DNA from: UBA11606 sp039188975
GTDB lineage: Bacteria > Actinomycetota > Acidimicrobiia > Acidimicrobiales > Aldehydirespiratoraceae
Length of the DNA: 64,000 bases
Assembly (NCBI GenBank): GCA_039188975.1
Contig: JBCCYT010000004.1
Span: forward strand, 1 to 64,000
Direction of reading: 5' to 3'
Numbering within the stretch: the stretch's first letter is position 1; every line of letters begins with the position of its first letter. The notes below the pieces were generated by a model. That model saw nothing but the letters and a program-made list of their open reading frames with translations, had not been told where the DNA came from and did not search any database. Positions 48,473 to 55,958 of this stretch are shown here, one piece after another. The position numbers were made by a program, and so were the translations under genes.

Positions 48473-49281
48473 TGTTGCGCGCTCCCGGATTGGGTGACGG
48501 ACACGTCGACCTCGAGTGTCTCGCCTCCAGCTCCGCGTCGCACCCCGGAGATCGGTGCCGCCTCTCGATAGTCGAGTCCAACGGCGAGCCGGACATAGTG
48601 TTCGTCGGGCGAGATCTGGTTGGCGACGTCGAAGCCGACCCACCCGAGCCCCTCGACCGAGACCTCGGCCCACCCGTGGCTGGCGTCCTCTTGGCCATCC
48701 TCGACGAAGAGATAGCCAGAGACGTATCGGGCCGGGAAACCCAGCAGCCGAGCCGTGGTGACGAAAACGTGGGCGTGGTCCTGGCAGACCCCGCTCCCCG
48801 AGTCGACGACCGCTTCGGCGGGTGTGTCGACATCGGTCGTGCCGGGTACGTAGTCGACGGCGTCGCGCACGAGCGCCGAGAGGCGGTGGAGCGTCTCGAC
48901 GTCGTCGGCTTGTCGGTCCAGGCCGCGAATGAGCCGACGGGTGTTCGTCCCTGGTGCGGTGAGCGCGGTGTTGCGCTGGTACAGCCAGCGAGGGGTGTGG
49001 CCTTGATCCGGCCCGACGACGCCGGCGGTGTTCGACGTTTCGACACCACCCGACGCAATGACGTCGGTCTGGGTTGCGCCCGCATCGACCCGAACCAGTT
49101 CGACGACATTGCGATGATGGTCGGCAAAGCGGACCTGACGATGCCCCCCTTCGATCCGGGTGTCCCACCATTCGACGACCTGCGTGGCACCTGTACGCGG
49201 AATCAGACGCAGTTCGTGCAGGCCGTAGGCGACGGGCTCGTCGTAGCGGTATCGGGTGGTGTGGGTGACGGTGAGCCGCAT
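48469..49281 (-). CDS. Transglutaminase-like protease of the Anbu operon
   Basis: 270 residues. An N-terminal beta domain 'MRLTVTHTTRYRYDEPVAYG' precedes the transglutaminase core, with Cys in 'GSGVCQDHAHVFVTTARLLG', His in 'DASHGWAEVSVEGLGWVGFD' and the Asp of that last strand completing the triad. Such proteins hydrolyse or exchange amide bonds. Start and stop both overlap neighbours, so all four genes are translated in register. Confidence 0.92.
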   Translation of the reverse strand: MRLTVTHTTRYRYDEPVAYGLHELRLIPRTGATQVVEWWDTRIEGGHRQVRFADHHRNVVELVRVDAGATQTDVIASGGVETSNTAGVVGPDQGHTPRWLYQRNTALTAPGTNTRRLIRGLDRQADDVETLHRLSALVRDAVDYVPGTTDVDTPAEAVVDSGSGVCQDHAHVFVTTARLLGFPARYVSGYLFVEDGQEDASHGWAEVSVEGLGWVGFDVANQISPDEHYVRLAVGLDYREAAPISGVRRGAGGETLEVDVSVTQSGSAQQ

Positions 49282-50222
49282 CAGCTGTTGAACCGATAGT
49301 CGAGTTCGATCTGCGCACCGACGTCGTTGTTGGCGCGGATGCAGTCGGAGAGAAACTCGTGGAGCCCGTCGTCGATGATCGAGTCGATCGACCGGCCCGA
49401 GAGCCGCAGACGAAGGTCGTGCGACAGTTCATGACAGCGGTGCTGTTGGCCGTAGTCGCTGGCCAGGTGCACGAGATTGCGGTCGATCTTGTCGTAACAG
49501 AAGGCGAGTGAGCGCGGCATCTGGGGATCGAGGATCAAGAAGTCAGCGATGCCTGAGGCGGTGACGAGGCCACCATTGCGCCAACGGAACGCGCGCTGGG
49601 CGGACACGCTGCGCAAGATGGTCTCCCACTGGGCGTTGTCGAGCGAGCTGCCGACATCGAGCGGCGACGGCAACAAGACGTAGTACTTCACGTCGAGGAT
49701 GCGGGAAGTGTTGTCGGCCCGTTCGAGGAAGGTGCCGAGTCGAGCGAAGTTGTAGATGTCGTTGCGCAGCATTGTGCCGTGCAGCGCGCCTCGCACGTAG
49801 GCGCTTTCTTGTCGAATGAGGCTGAGCACCCGGGGGAGGTCGCGAGTTGCGATCGGTCGTTGTAACGCATCACAGACAGCCAGCCAGGTGGCATTGGTGG
49901 CTTCCCACACCTCGCGGGTGAGCGCGGTGCGAACTTCGCGGGCGTTGGACCGGGCCTGATCGACGACCGATCGCACGCTCGACGGGTTGTTGCGGTCGCG
50001 TAGCAAGAAGTCGACAACGGCGGCGCCGTCGACCTCGCCGTGGCGATCGACATAGCCGTCGCGCTGCCCGGCGGTGGAGAGAACCGAATCCCATTCGTCG
50101 TAGAGGTCGTTGGTGCGGGTCAGGGCAATCCGCATCCCCGCTTCGATGAGACGGGCGGTGTTCTCACTGCGTTCGAGGTAGCGGAACATCCAGTAGAGCC
50201 CGCCCGCGGTGCGTCCCAGCAT
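49281..50222 (-). CDS. Alpha-E domain protein of the Anbu operon
   Basis: 313 residues from ATG 50222 (TGATG overlap). Helical protein opening 'MLGRTAGGLYWMFRYLERSE' and continuing 'NTARLIEAG', with a second 'FARLGTFLERADNTSRILDV' repeat, the hallmark of the alpha-E family (PF04168). It invariably accompanies the circularly permuted ATP-grasp enzyme. The biochemical role is not established. Confidence 0.9.
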   Translation of the reverse strand: MLGRTAGGLYWMFRYLERSENTARLIEAGMRIALTRTNDLYDEWDSVLSTAGQRDGYVDRHGEVDGAAVVDFLLRDRNNPSSVRSVVDQARSNAREVRTALTREVWEATNATWLAVCDALQRPIATRDLPRVLSLIRQESAYVRGALHGTMLRNDIYNFARLGTFLERADNTSRILDVKYYVLLPSPLDVGSSLDNAQWETILRSVSAQRAFRWRNGGLVTASGIADFLILDPQMPRSLAFCYDKIDRNLVHLASDYGQQHRCHELSHDLRLRLSGRSIDSIIDDGLHEFLSDCIRANNDVGAQIELDYRFNS

Positions 50223-51655
50223 CAGTCGTCCACCACCCACGTGTCTTTGGTGCCGCCGCCCTGGCTGGAGTTCACGACCAGCGAGTTCTTCTTCATTGCG
50301 ACCCGGGTGAGCCCGCCCGGGCTGACCTGGATACGGCCGGGGCCGACGAGGGCAAACGGTCGCAGATCGACATGGCGAGGGGCGAGCCCGGAGCGGGTGA
50401 GCACGGGCACGGTCGACAGCGCAATGGTCGGCTGGGCGATGTAGTTGGAGGGGCGTGCGGCGAGTTTCTTGGCGAACTCGCGCAGCTCCTTCTTCGATGC
50501 GGCCGGCCCGACGAGCATGCCGTAGCCGCCGGAGCCGTGGACTTCTTTCACGACGAGTTCGGCGAGGTGGTCGAGCACATACGCCAGCGAGTCGGGTTCG
50601 CCACATCGCCAGGTGGGCACGTTGTCGAGGATTGGTTTCTCACCCGTGTAGAACTCGATGATCTCCGGGACATAGCTGTAGATCGCCTTGTCGTCGGCGA
50701 TGCCGCCACCCGGCGCGTTGGCGATGGTGATGCCACCAGCTCGGTAGATGTCCATGATCCCAGGGACCCCGAGCAGCGAGTCGGGGTTGAACGCAAGCGG
50801 GTCGAGGTACTCGTCGTCGACTCGCCGGTAGAGGACGTCGACGGGCATCGGGCCCCGCGTCGTGCGCATCGCGACTCGCCCGTCGACGATTTCGAGATCG
50901 CGGGCTTCGACCAGTTCGGCTCCCATCTGATCGGCGAGGAACGCATGCTCGAAGTACGCCGAGTTGTGGATGCCAGGCGTGAGTACGGCGACAACCGCTT
51001 GCCCGTCGCCGGCTGCCGGTGGGGCCGACGAAGAGAGCGCGGCTCGGAGGTTCTGTGGGTAGTCACCGACCGGACGGACCCGGTGGGTGGCGAAGAGCTC
51101 CGGGAACATCTGCATCATCGTTTCCCGGTTCTCGAGCATGTACGACACACCGGACGGGGTGCGGCAGTTGTCTTCGAGCACCATGAAGCGGTCTTCTCCC
51201 GCCCGGATGATGTCGACACCAACGACGTGGGTGTAGACCCCGCCGGGCGGCGAATGACCGATCATGGCGGGCAGGAAGGCGGCGTTCTCTGCGATCAACG
51301 ACACCGGGATTCGCCCGGCGCGGAGGATTTCGCGTCGGTGGTAGATGTCATGCAGGAAGGCGTTGAGGGCTCGGACCCGCTGCTGAACACCGCGTTCGAT
51401 CGTTGCCCATTCAGCCGTGCCGATCACTCGGGGCACGATGTCGAAGGGGATCAACCGCTCTTCGGCGTCGTCATCGCCGTAGACATTGAACGTGATGCCG
51501 GTGCGCCGAAAGACCCGTTCGGCTTCGGCTGATTTGGCCAGGAGGCGCCGCGGCTCTTCGCCGGCGAACCAGTCCTCATAGGCGCGGTAGGGCGCTCGGA
51601 CGACACCATCGCCCGAGCCGTACATCTCGTCGAAGAACCCCTCCCGTGGCTCCAT
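50222..51655 (-). CDS. Circularly permuted ATP-grasp ligase of the Anbu operon
   Basis: 477 residues from ATG 51655. 'GITFNVYGDDDAEERLIPFD' and 'IPRVIG'-like segments, 'FMVLEDNCRTPSGVSYMLEN', 'RVDDEYLDPLAFNPDSLLGV', 'VVKEVHGSGGYGMLVGP' and 'YIAQPTIALSTVPVL' are diagnostic of the CP_ATPgrasp family (DUF404/407). It is expected to make an amide or peptide-like bond at ATP cost, perhaps a product later handled by the transglutaminase and Anbu. A TAGGTT box 8 nt upstream suggests the operon promoter. Confidence 0.93.
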   Translation of the reverse strand: MEPREGFFDEMYGSGDGVVRAPYRAYEDWFAGEEPRRLLAKSAEAERVFRRTGITFNVYGDDDAEERLIPFDIVPRVIGTAEWATIERGVQQRVRALNAFLHDIYHRREILRAGRIPVSLIAENAAFLPAMIGHSPPGGVYTHVVGVDIIRAGEDRFMVLEDNCRTPSGVSYMLENRETMMQMFPELFATHRVRPVGDYPQNLRAALSSSAPPAAGDGQAVVAVLTPGIHNSAYFEHAFLADQMGAELVEARDLEIVDGRVAMRTTRGPMPVDVLYRRVDDEYLDPLAFNPDSLLGVPGIMDIYRAGGITIANAPGGGIADDKAIYSYVPEIIEFYTGEKPILDNVPTWRCGEPDSLAYVLDHLAELVVKEVHGSGGYGMLVGPAASKKELREFAKKLAARPSNYIAQPTIALSTVPVLTRSGLAPRHVDLRPFALVGPGRIQVSPGGLTRVAMKKNSLVVNSSQGGGTKDTWVVDD

Positions 51656-51663
51656 GGTGCAGG

Positions 51664-51669
51664 AACCTA
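51664..51669 (-). promoter_or_regulatory. Leaderless -10 box (TAGGTT) of the Anbu operon
   Basis: TAGGTT on the minus strand ends 8 nt before the ATG at 51655, the first gene of the four-gene operon. Confidence 0.4.
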
Positions 51670-51719
51670 ACGAGGATCGGTCTCGCTGTCCCGTGGCGAA
51701 ACAGACTGGTAACAGGAAG

Positions 51720-52637
51720 TCAGGTGGCGGCCATCCACGCCACCATCGCTTCGGCGATCGCTGGCCCTTGGTCGTCTTGCAGGAAATGGCCGCCCGGTTG
51801 GAACTCCTGGTGGGGTTGGCCGGCTGCGCCCGGAACCCGTTCGATGAACTCGGCGGCCAACCCTCCGAGTACGGGATCCTCGGGACACCACAGCGTGAGG
51901 AACGGTTTCTCGAACGCGGTGAGACCCTGCCACGCGGCAAGGTTCTCGGCGACACCAGCCTGCTCCGGCGTGATCGGCACGAGGGTCGGGAACACCACTG
52001 CGCCCACTCGATGATCGGCCGTGGGGAACGGCGCGTCGTATGCGGCGATCTCGTGGTCGGTGAGCTGGCGGGCCGTGATCGCCCGTGAGAAGAGACCGCC
52101 GATGTCGGTCAATTGCGAGTCCTGAGAGAAGGCAAGCCAGAAGTCGAACCCATCGCCCAACGACTCGCCGACCGGCAGCCCGGTGTTGCCGATGACGACC
52201 CGAGCGAAGCGATCCGGTTGGAGGCCAACGAGCCGCAGGCCGATCAGGCCGCCCCAGTCCTGAGCGAAGATGGTGCACGGTTCGTGGACGTTGGCGTCGA
52301 GAAAGAACTCGACGTTCGCGACGTGCTGGGCGTAGGTGTAGTAGCCGGGGTCGGTGGGTTTGTCGGAACGACCGAACCCGATGAGGTCAGGGGCGACGAC
52401 TCGATACCCAGCGTCGAGCAGACCCGGAAGCATACGGCGGTACAGGTAGCTCCACGACGGCTCACCGTGCAGCAACACGATCGGATGCCCGTCCTCGGGG
52501 CCCTCGTCGATGTACGCCATGCGAAGGCCGTCGACCTGGCCGTACTTCGGTTCGTACGGGAAGTCGTCGAGTCCGTCGAAGCGATCGTCGGGAGTGCGGA
52601 CGAAGTCGATGCCGCTGTCGGTCGTCTGGGTCGTCAT
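51720..52637 (-). CDS. Haloalkane dehalogenase (HLD-I type)
   Basis: 305 residues. 'RTPDDRFDGLDDFPYEPKYG' at the N-terminus and the oxyanion motif LLHGEPSWSYLYR are typical of HLD subfamily I (DhlA-like). The nucleophile is the Asp of FAQDWGG with the adjacent halide-binding Trp, the acid is in WCPEDPVLG, and the base is the His of GGHFLQDD. It would hydrolyse a haloalkane to an alcohol and halide. It is leaderless (TACCGT, 6 nt). Close epoxide-hydrolase-like relatives exist, but the motif set favours a dehalogenase. Confidence 0.85.
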   Translation of the reverse strand: MTTQTTDSGIDFVRTPDDRFDGLDDFPYEPKYGQVDGLRMAYIDEGPEDGHPIVLLHGEPSWSYLYRRMLPGLLDAGYRVVAPDLIGFGRSDKPTDPGYYTYAQHVANVEFFLDANVHEPCTIFAQDWGGLIGLRLVGLQPDRFARVVIGNTGLPVGESLGDGFDFWLAFSQDSQLTDIGGLFSRAITARQLTDHEIAAYDAPFPTADHRVGAVVFPTLVPITPEQAGVAENLAAWQGLTAFEKPFLTLWCPEDPVLGGLAAEFIERVPGAAGQPHQEFQPGGHFLQDDQGPAIAEAMVAWMAAT

Positions 52638-52643
52638 GGCGCC

Positions 52644-52649
52644 ACGGTA
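52644..52649 (-). promoter_or_regulatory. Leaderless -10 box (TACCGT) of dehalogenase gene
   Basis: TACCGT on the minus strand ends 6 nt before the ATG at 52637; a matching box for the divergent gene lies 35 bp away. Confidence 0.5.
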
Positions 52650-52683
52650 GGTCTGGACTTCGACGGCGGCCAGGCGACCTCGC

Positions 52684-52689
52684 TACCGT
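52684..52689 (+). promoter_or_regulatory. Leaderless -10 box (TACCGT) of phosphotransferase gene
   Basis: TACCGT ends 6 nt before the ATG at 52696. Confidence 0.5.
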
Positions 52690-52695
52690 TCGGAC

Positions 52696-53793
52696 ATGGA
52701 ACCGTCGGAGGTCGTCAAGTCGTCACGAACGCCGGAGCAGCTGCAGGCTCGTCTGCAGTCCTGGCTCCGGGAGACCACGAGCGATGCTGCGGCGACGGTC
52801 GGGCCCGTGCATTCGCCCGAATCGAACGGCATGTCGAGCGAGTCGTTGTTCTTCGACGCGTCGTGGAACGGCGAGTCGGGATCGTTCGTGGCTCGGGTTG
52901 CGCCGGCCGCGGAGGACGTGCCGGTCTTCCAGACCTACGACCTCGAGAAGCAGTACCGCCTCATCTCGCTGGTCGCCGAGCACTCCGAGGTGCCGGTACC
53001 CAACTTGGCGTGGCTCGAACGCGACTCGGCGTTTCTCGACCAGCCGTTCTTCGTGATGCACAAGGTCGAAGGACGAGTGCCGCCCGACATTCCGCCCTAT
53101 GCGATGGGTGGCTGGGTTCGCGATCTCAGCGACAACGACCGCATGGCGCTGCAACGGGCGAGCGTCGCCGCGGTAGCGGGCGTGCACGCGATCGACATCA
53201 GCGACGGCAAGGCCGACTTTCTCGAACTCGACTCGACACTCGGCGACACACCGCTTCGGCGGCACTACGCCGCCGAGCAGGCCTACTACGAGTGGACGTG
53301 TGAGGGCGCGGGGCGCCGCTTCCCGACGATCGAGCGGGCGTTCGACTGGATCGAAACGAACTGGCCGACCGACGAGGGGCGCTCGGCGATCTGTTGGGGC
53401 GACAGCCGCATCGGCAACATCATGTACGCCAACGACGGCGTGGAGCCGGTGGCGGTGCTCGACTGGGAGCTGGCGACGATTGCCCCACCGGGGCTCGATG
53501 TCGGCTGGATGTGTTTCCTGCACCGGTTCTTCGAGTTCGTTCTCGGCAAGTACGAGATCGAGACGTTGCCGTCGATGCTTCGACCCGAGGATGTCCGTGA
53601 GCAGTACGGCGAGGTCAGTGGCGTCGACGTCGGCGACCTTCGTTTCGAGATGGTGTACACCGCGCTGCGTCACGCAGCGATCATGAGCCGAATCCATGTC
53701 CGCAACGTGCACTTCGGCACCCACGAATGGCCCGACGACCCCGACGACGCGTTCTTGTTCAAGGACCTGCTGGCCGAGCTGATTTCGGACTGA
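52696..53793 (+). CDS. Phosphotransferase (APH/choline-kinase-like) family protein
   Basis: 365 residues. The kinase-like fold is shown by the Brenner motif 'CWGDSRIGNIMY' (normally HGDxxxxN) and the following metal-binding 'VAVLDWELATIAPPGLDVGW'. The first catalytic position reads WGDSR, as in the actinobacterial group often found near acyl-CoA dehydrogenases. Substrate is unknown; it is unlikely to be a drug-resistance gene. It has a leaderless start and is divergent from the dehalogenase. Confidence 0.82.
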   Translation: MEPSEVVKSSRTPEQLQARLQSWLRETTSDAAATVGPVHSPESNGMSSESLFFDASWNGESGSFVARVAPAAEDVPVFQTYDLEKQYRLISLVAEHSEVPVPNLAWLERDSAFLDQPFFVMHKVEGRVPPDIPPYAMGGWVRDLSDNDRMALQRASVAAVAGVHAIDISDGKADFLELDSTLGDTPLRRHYAAEQAYYEWTCEGAGRRFPTIERAFDWIETNWPTDEGRSAICWGDSRIGNIMYANDGVEPVAVLDWELATIAPPGLDVGWMCFLHRFFEFVLGKYEIETLPSMLRPEDVREQYGEVSGVDVGDLRFEMVYTALRHAAIMSRIHVRNVHFGTHEWPDDPDDAFLFKDLLAELISD

Positions 53794-53823
53794 CGGTGAG
53801 CGCCGCTGTGCGACGATGGAGCA

Positions 53824-54426
53824 ATGGTCTCCCGCCGCTACGAAACCGGCCCTGACGCGACAATCCGGGCCACCGACGAGGCACTCACCCGGGCCGTCGA
53901 TGCTCGTGCCGTCATCTTGGTCGAAGGCACGAGCGACCAAATCGTGCTGGAGTCGCTCGCGACCCGACTCGACCGAGATCTTGATGCAGATGGCGTCGTG
54001 GTTGCGCCAATCGGCGGCGCCCACGCAATCCGCAACATCATCGACCACTTCGCCCACCGGACCGACCTTCGACTGAGCGGACTCGTCGATCGAGCCGAAG
54101 CCGACGTCTTCGTCGCGGCAGCCGCGGCGACACCACTTCTCGACCCGTCACGCATCCATGTGTGCCACGACGACCTCGAAGACGAACTCATTCGAGCGAT
54201 GGACCCTGACGAGCTCGAAACGCTGCTCGACGCTGAAGGCGACCTCGGCGCATTCCGCACGATGCAGCATCAACCGGCGTGGCGCGAGCAACCTGTCGGC
54301 GACCAGATGCACCGGTGGATGCGATCGATCTCCGGCCGAACCAACACCTACGGCGATCTCATCGTCCGTCACGCCGAGACCAGCCGCCTACCGAAGCCAC
54401 TCGTTGCGACGATCGAGGGTGCCTAG
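53824..54426 (+). CDS. Stand-alone TOPRIM-domain protein (OLD-like)
   Basis: 200 residues. 'AVILVEGTSDQIVLESLATR' carries the TOPRIM Glu, 'GVVVAPIGGAHAIRNIIDHF' the middle segment, and 'LSGLVDRAEADVF' the metal-binding Asp pair. This pattern occurs at the C-terminus of OLD-family nucleases, but here no ATPase domain is present or adjacent. It might nick or cut nucleic acid, or transfer nucleotides. GACGAT is 6 nt before the ATG, one base from the leaderless consensus. Its stop overlaps the convergent SDR gene by 4 bp. Confidence 0.75.
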   Translation: MVSRRYETGPDATIRATDEALTRAVDARAVILVEGTSDQIVLESLATRLDRDLDADGVVVAPIGGAHAIRNIIDHFAHRTDLRLSGLVDRAEADVFVAAAAATPLLDPSRIHVCHDDLEDELIRAMDPDELETLLDAEGDLGAFRTMQHQPAWREQPVGDQMHRWMRSISGRTNTYGDLIVRHAETSRLPKPLVATIEGA

Positions 54427-55217
54427 GGCGTTGCTGTCATGCCACCGTCCACCGGGATCACCGCTCCGGTGATGGCGGACGACTGAGGCGAACACAGCCA
54501 GGCGATCGTCGAGGCGACTTCACGTGGCTCGATGAGGCGGCCCAACGGTTCCTGGTGGCGGACAAAGTCCTCCACCGACGCGAGGTCATAGATGCGGGCC
54601 GACTCGTCGAGCCCAGCGGTGGTGGTCGAACCGGGCGACACGCCGTTAGCGGTGATACCGGTGCCCGCGAGATCGGCGGCCAACGAACGGGTGAAGCCGA
54701 TCACGCCGTGCTTCGCCGCCGCATACGGCGCCATGTGCCGCAACCCGAGAGAACCGGCCGCCGACGCGACCGTGACGATGCGACCACCCGGCGTCTCGAG
54801 AAGAGTCGGAACGGCTGCCCGGACCGTCACGAACACACCGGTCAAGTCGGTGCTGATGACCGCCTCCCACTCGGCGTCGTCGACGTCCCATGCGGGTGCC
54901 CCTCCAGCGACAATCCCCGCCGCACAGACGACGGCATCGAGTCGGCCATGGTCAGCGACGATGTCAGCCACCACAGCCTGCATCGCCGCTGCGTCGGCCA
55001 CATCCGCATGAAACGATGACGCCGAACCATCCGCAGCATCGACCACCGCGGCGAGTTCGTCAGCCGACGCCATGGGATACGCAATCGCAGGGTGAGGCGT
55101 ACAACGATCCACGGCGGCCACCCACCACCCATTCGCGACGAGCTCGGACACGGTGGCGGCACCGATGCCTCGGCCAGCACCGGTGACGAGCGCGACGGGC
55201 TGCTTCATATGGGTCAT
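54423..55217 (-). CDS. Mycofactocin-type SDR oxidoreductase
   Basis: 264 residues from ATG 55217, which overlaps the mftE stop (ATGA); ATG 55208 is the alternative. Cofactor loop 'VALVTGAGRGIGAATVSEL' (TGxxxGIG), NNAG-equivalent CAAG, catalytic Ser in 'IVTVASAAGSLG' and YAAAKHG. The stretch 'VAAVDRCTPHPAIAYPMAS' is like the SDR subfamily that occurs with mycofactocin genes (TIGR04504 in memory). Such enzymes hold NAD(H) tightly and use mycofactocin as electron carrier. Substrate unknown. Confidence 0.82.
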   Translation of the reverse strand: MTHMKQPVALVTGAGRGIGAATVSELVANGWWVAAVDRCTPHPAIAYPMASADELAAVVDAADGSASSFHADVADAAAMQAVVADIVADHGRLDAVVCAAGIVAGGAPAWDVDDAEWEAVISTDLTGVFVTVRAAVPTLLETPGGRIVTVASAAGSLGLRHMAPYAAAKHGVIGFTRSLAADLAGTGITANGVSPGSTTTAGLDESARIYDLASVEDFVRHQEPLGRLIEPREVASTIAWLCSPQSSAITGAVIPVDGGMTATP

Positions 55218-55888
55218 CGTGTCAGAAGCTGCGCAACCTGATCGACCCACTCGTCGAGGATGCGGGCCCCTTCGTCGGCGCAGGCACCGGTCGGGTCGCC
55301 GAGAACGCCGTTGGGCGAGACCGCTTTCACGCCGCGCTCCATCAGCTCGCGAATGAGACCCTCCGAGCCTTCGCTCACCCCCGGCTCCGCGGCACCAAGG
55401 CGGACTCGCTCCGGCGCGATCGCCAACATGATCGATGTTTCGATTCGCCCGGCATGCAGGTCGAATCCGATCGCGGCCTTGTCGAGTCGGGCCGACCACG
55501 CTCGGATCGGTCGGCCCTCGAAGTCGCACGTCTTGACCGCGCTGCGGATGGCGCCAACATTGCCGCCATGGCCGTTCACCAACACTGTTCGCTCAAACTC
55601 CGGCCCTGCCGTCCGCACGATCTCGACGATCGCGGACGCGAGCACCTCGGTGCCGATCGAGAGCGTGCCCGCAAACCCTGCGTGTTCTCCGGCCGCCCCG
55701 ATCGCCAGCGCAGGCGCGACCACGGCGGCCGGGATGCGAGCGGCAGCGCGGGTTGCCACCGTCGTCGCAATCACGGTGTCGGTGTCGAGCGGAAGGTGCG
55801 CACCGTGCTGCTCAGTCGACCCCAAAGGCAACACGAGCGTGCGCCGCTCTCCCACCTCCGGGAAGGCGAGATCGCCCAACAACACCAT
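55214..55888 (-). CDS. mftE: Mycofactocin peptidase MftE (creatininase family)
   Basis: 224 residues. The creatininase fold is clear: 'LVLPLGSTEQHGAHLPLDTD' with metal ligands Glu, His and Asp, 'RTVLVNGHGGNVGAIRSAV' with the NGHGGN motif, and 'DLHAGRIETSIMLAIAPERV'. MftE trims the modified MftA precursor to release the C-terminal Val-Tyr-derived core in mycofactocin synthesis. The link to the SDR and to mftD in the window supports this over a true creatininase. It starts leaderless (TACGCT, 6 nt). Confidence 0.85.
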   Translation of the reverse strand: MVLLGDLAFPEVGERRTLVLPLGSTEQHGAHLPLDTDTVIATTVATRAAARIPAAVVAPALAIGAAGEHAGFAGTLSIGTEVLASAIVEIVRTAGPEFERTVLVNGHGGNVGAIRSAVKTCDFEGRPIRAWSARLDKAAIGFDLHAGRIETSIMLAIAPERVRLGAAEPGVSEGSEGLIRELMERGVKAVSPNGVLGDPTGACADEGARILDEWVDQVAQLLTR

Positions 55889-55894
55889 GACCGG

Positions 55895-55900
55895 AGCGTA
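55895..55900 (-). promoter_or_regulatory. Leaderless -10 box (TACGCT) of mftE
   Basis: TACGCT on the minus strand ends 6 nt before the ATG at 55888. Confidence 0.5.
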
Positions 55901-55946
55901 GGCCGACGATCGGTGGTTCCGCTCTCGGTGGTGGTGCCCTCATCAC

Positions 55947-55952
55947 TACACT
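55947..55952 (+). promoter_or_regulatory. Leaderless -10 box (TACACT) of acyltransferase gene
   Basis: TACACT ends 6 nt before the ATG at 55959; the divergent mftE box is 47 bp away. Confidence 0.5.
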
Positions 55953-55958
55953 CGCCCG

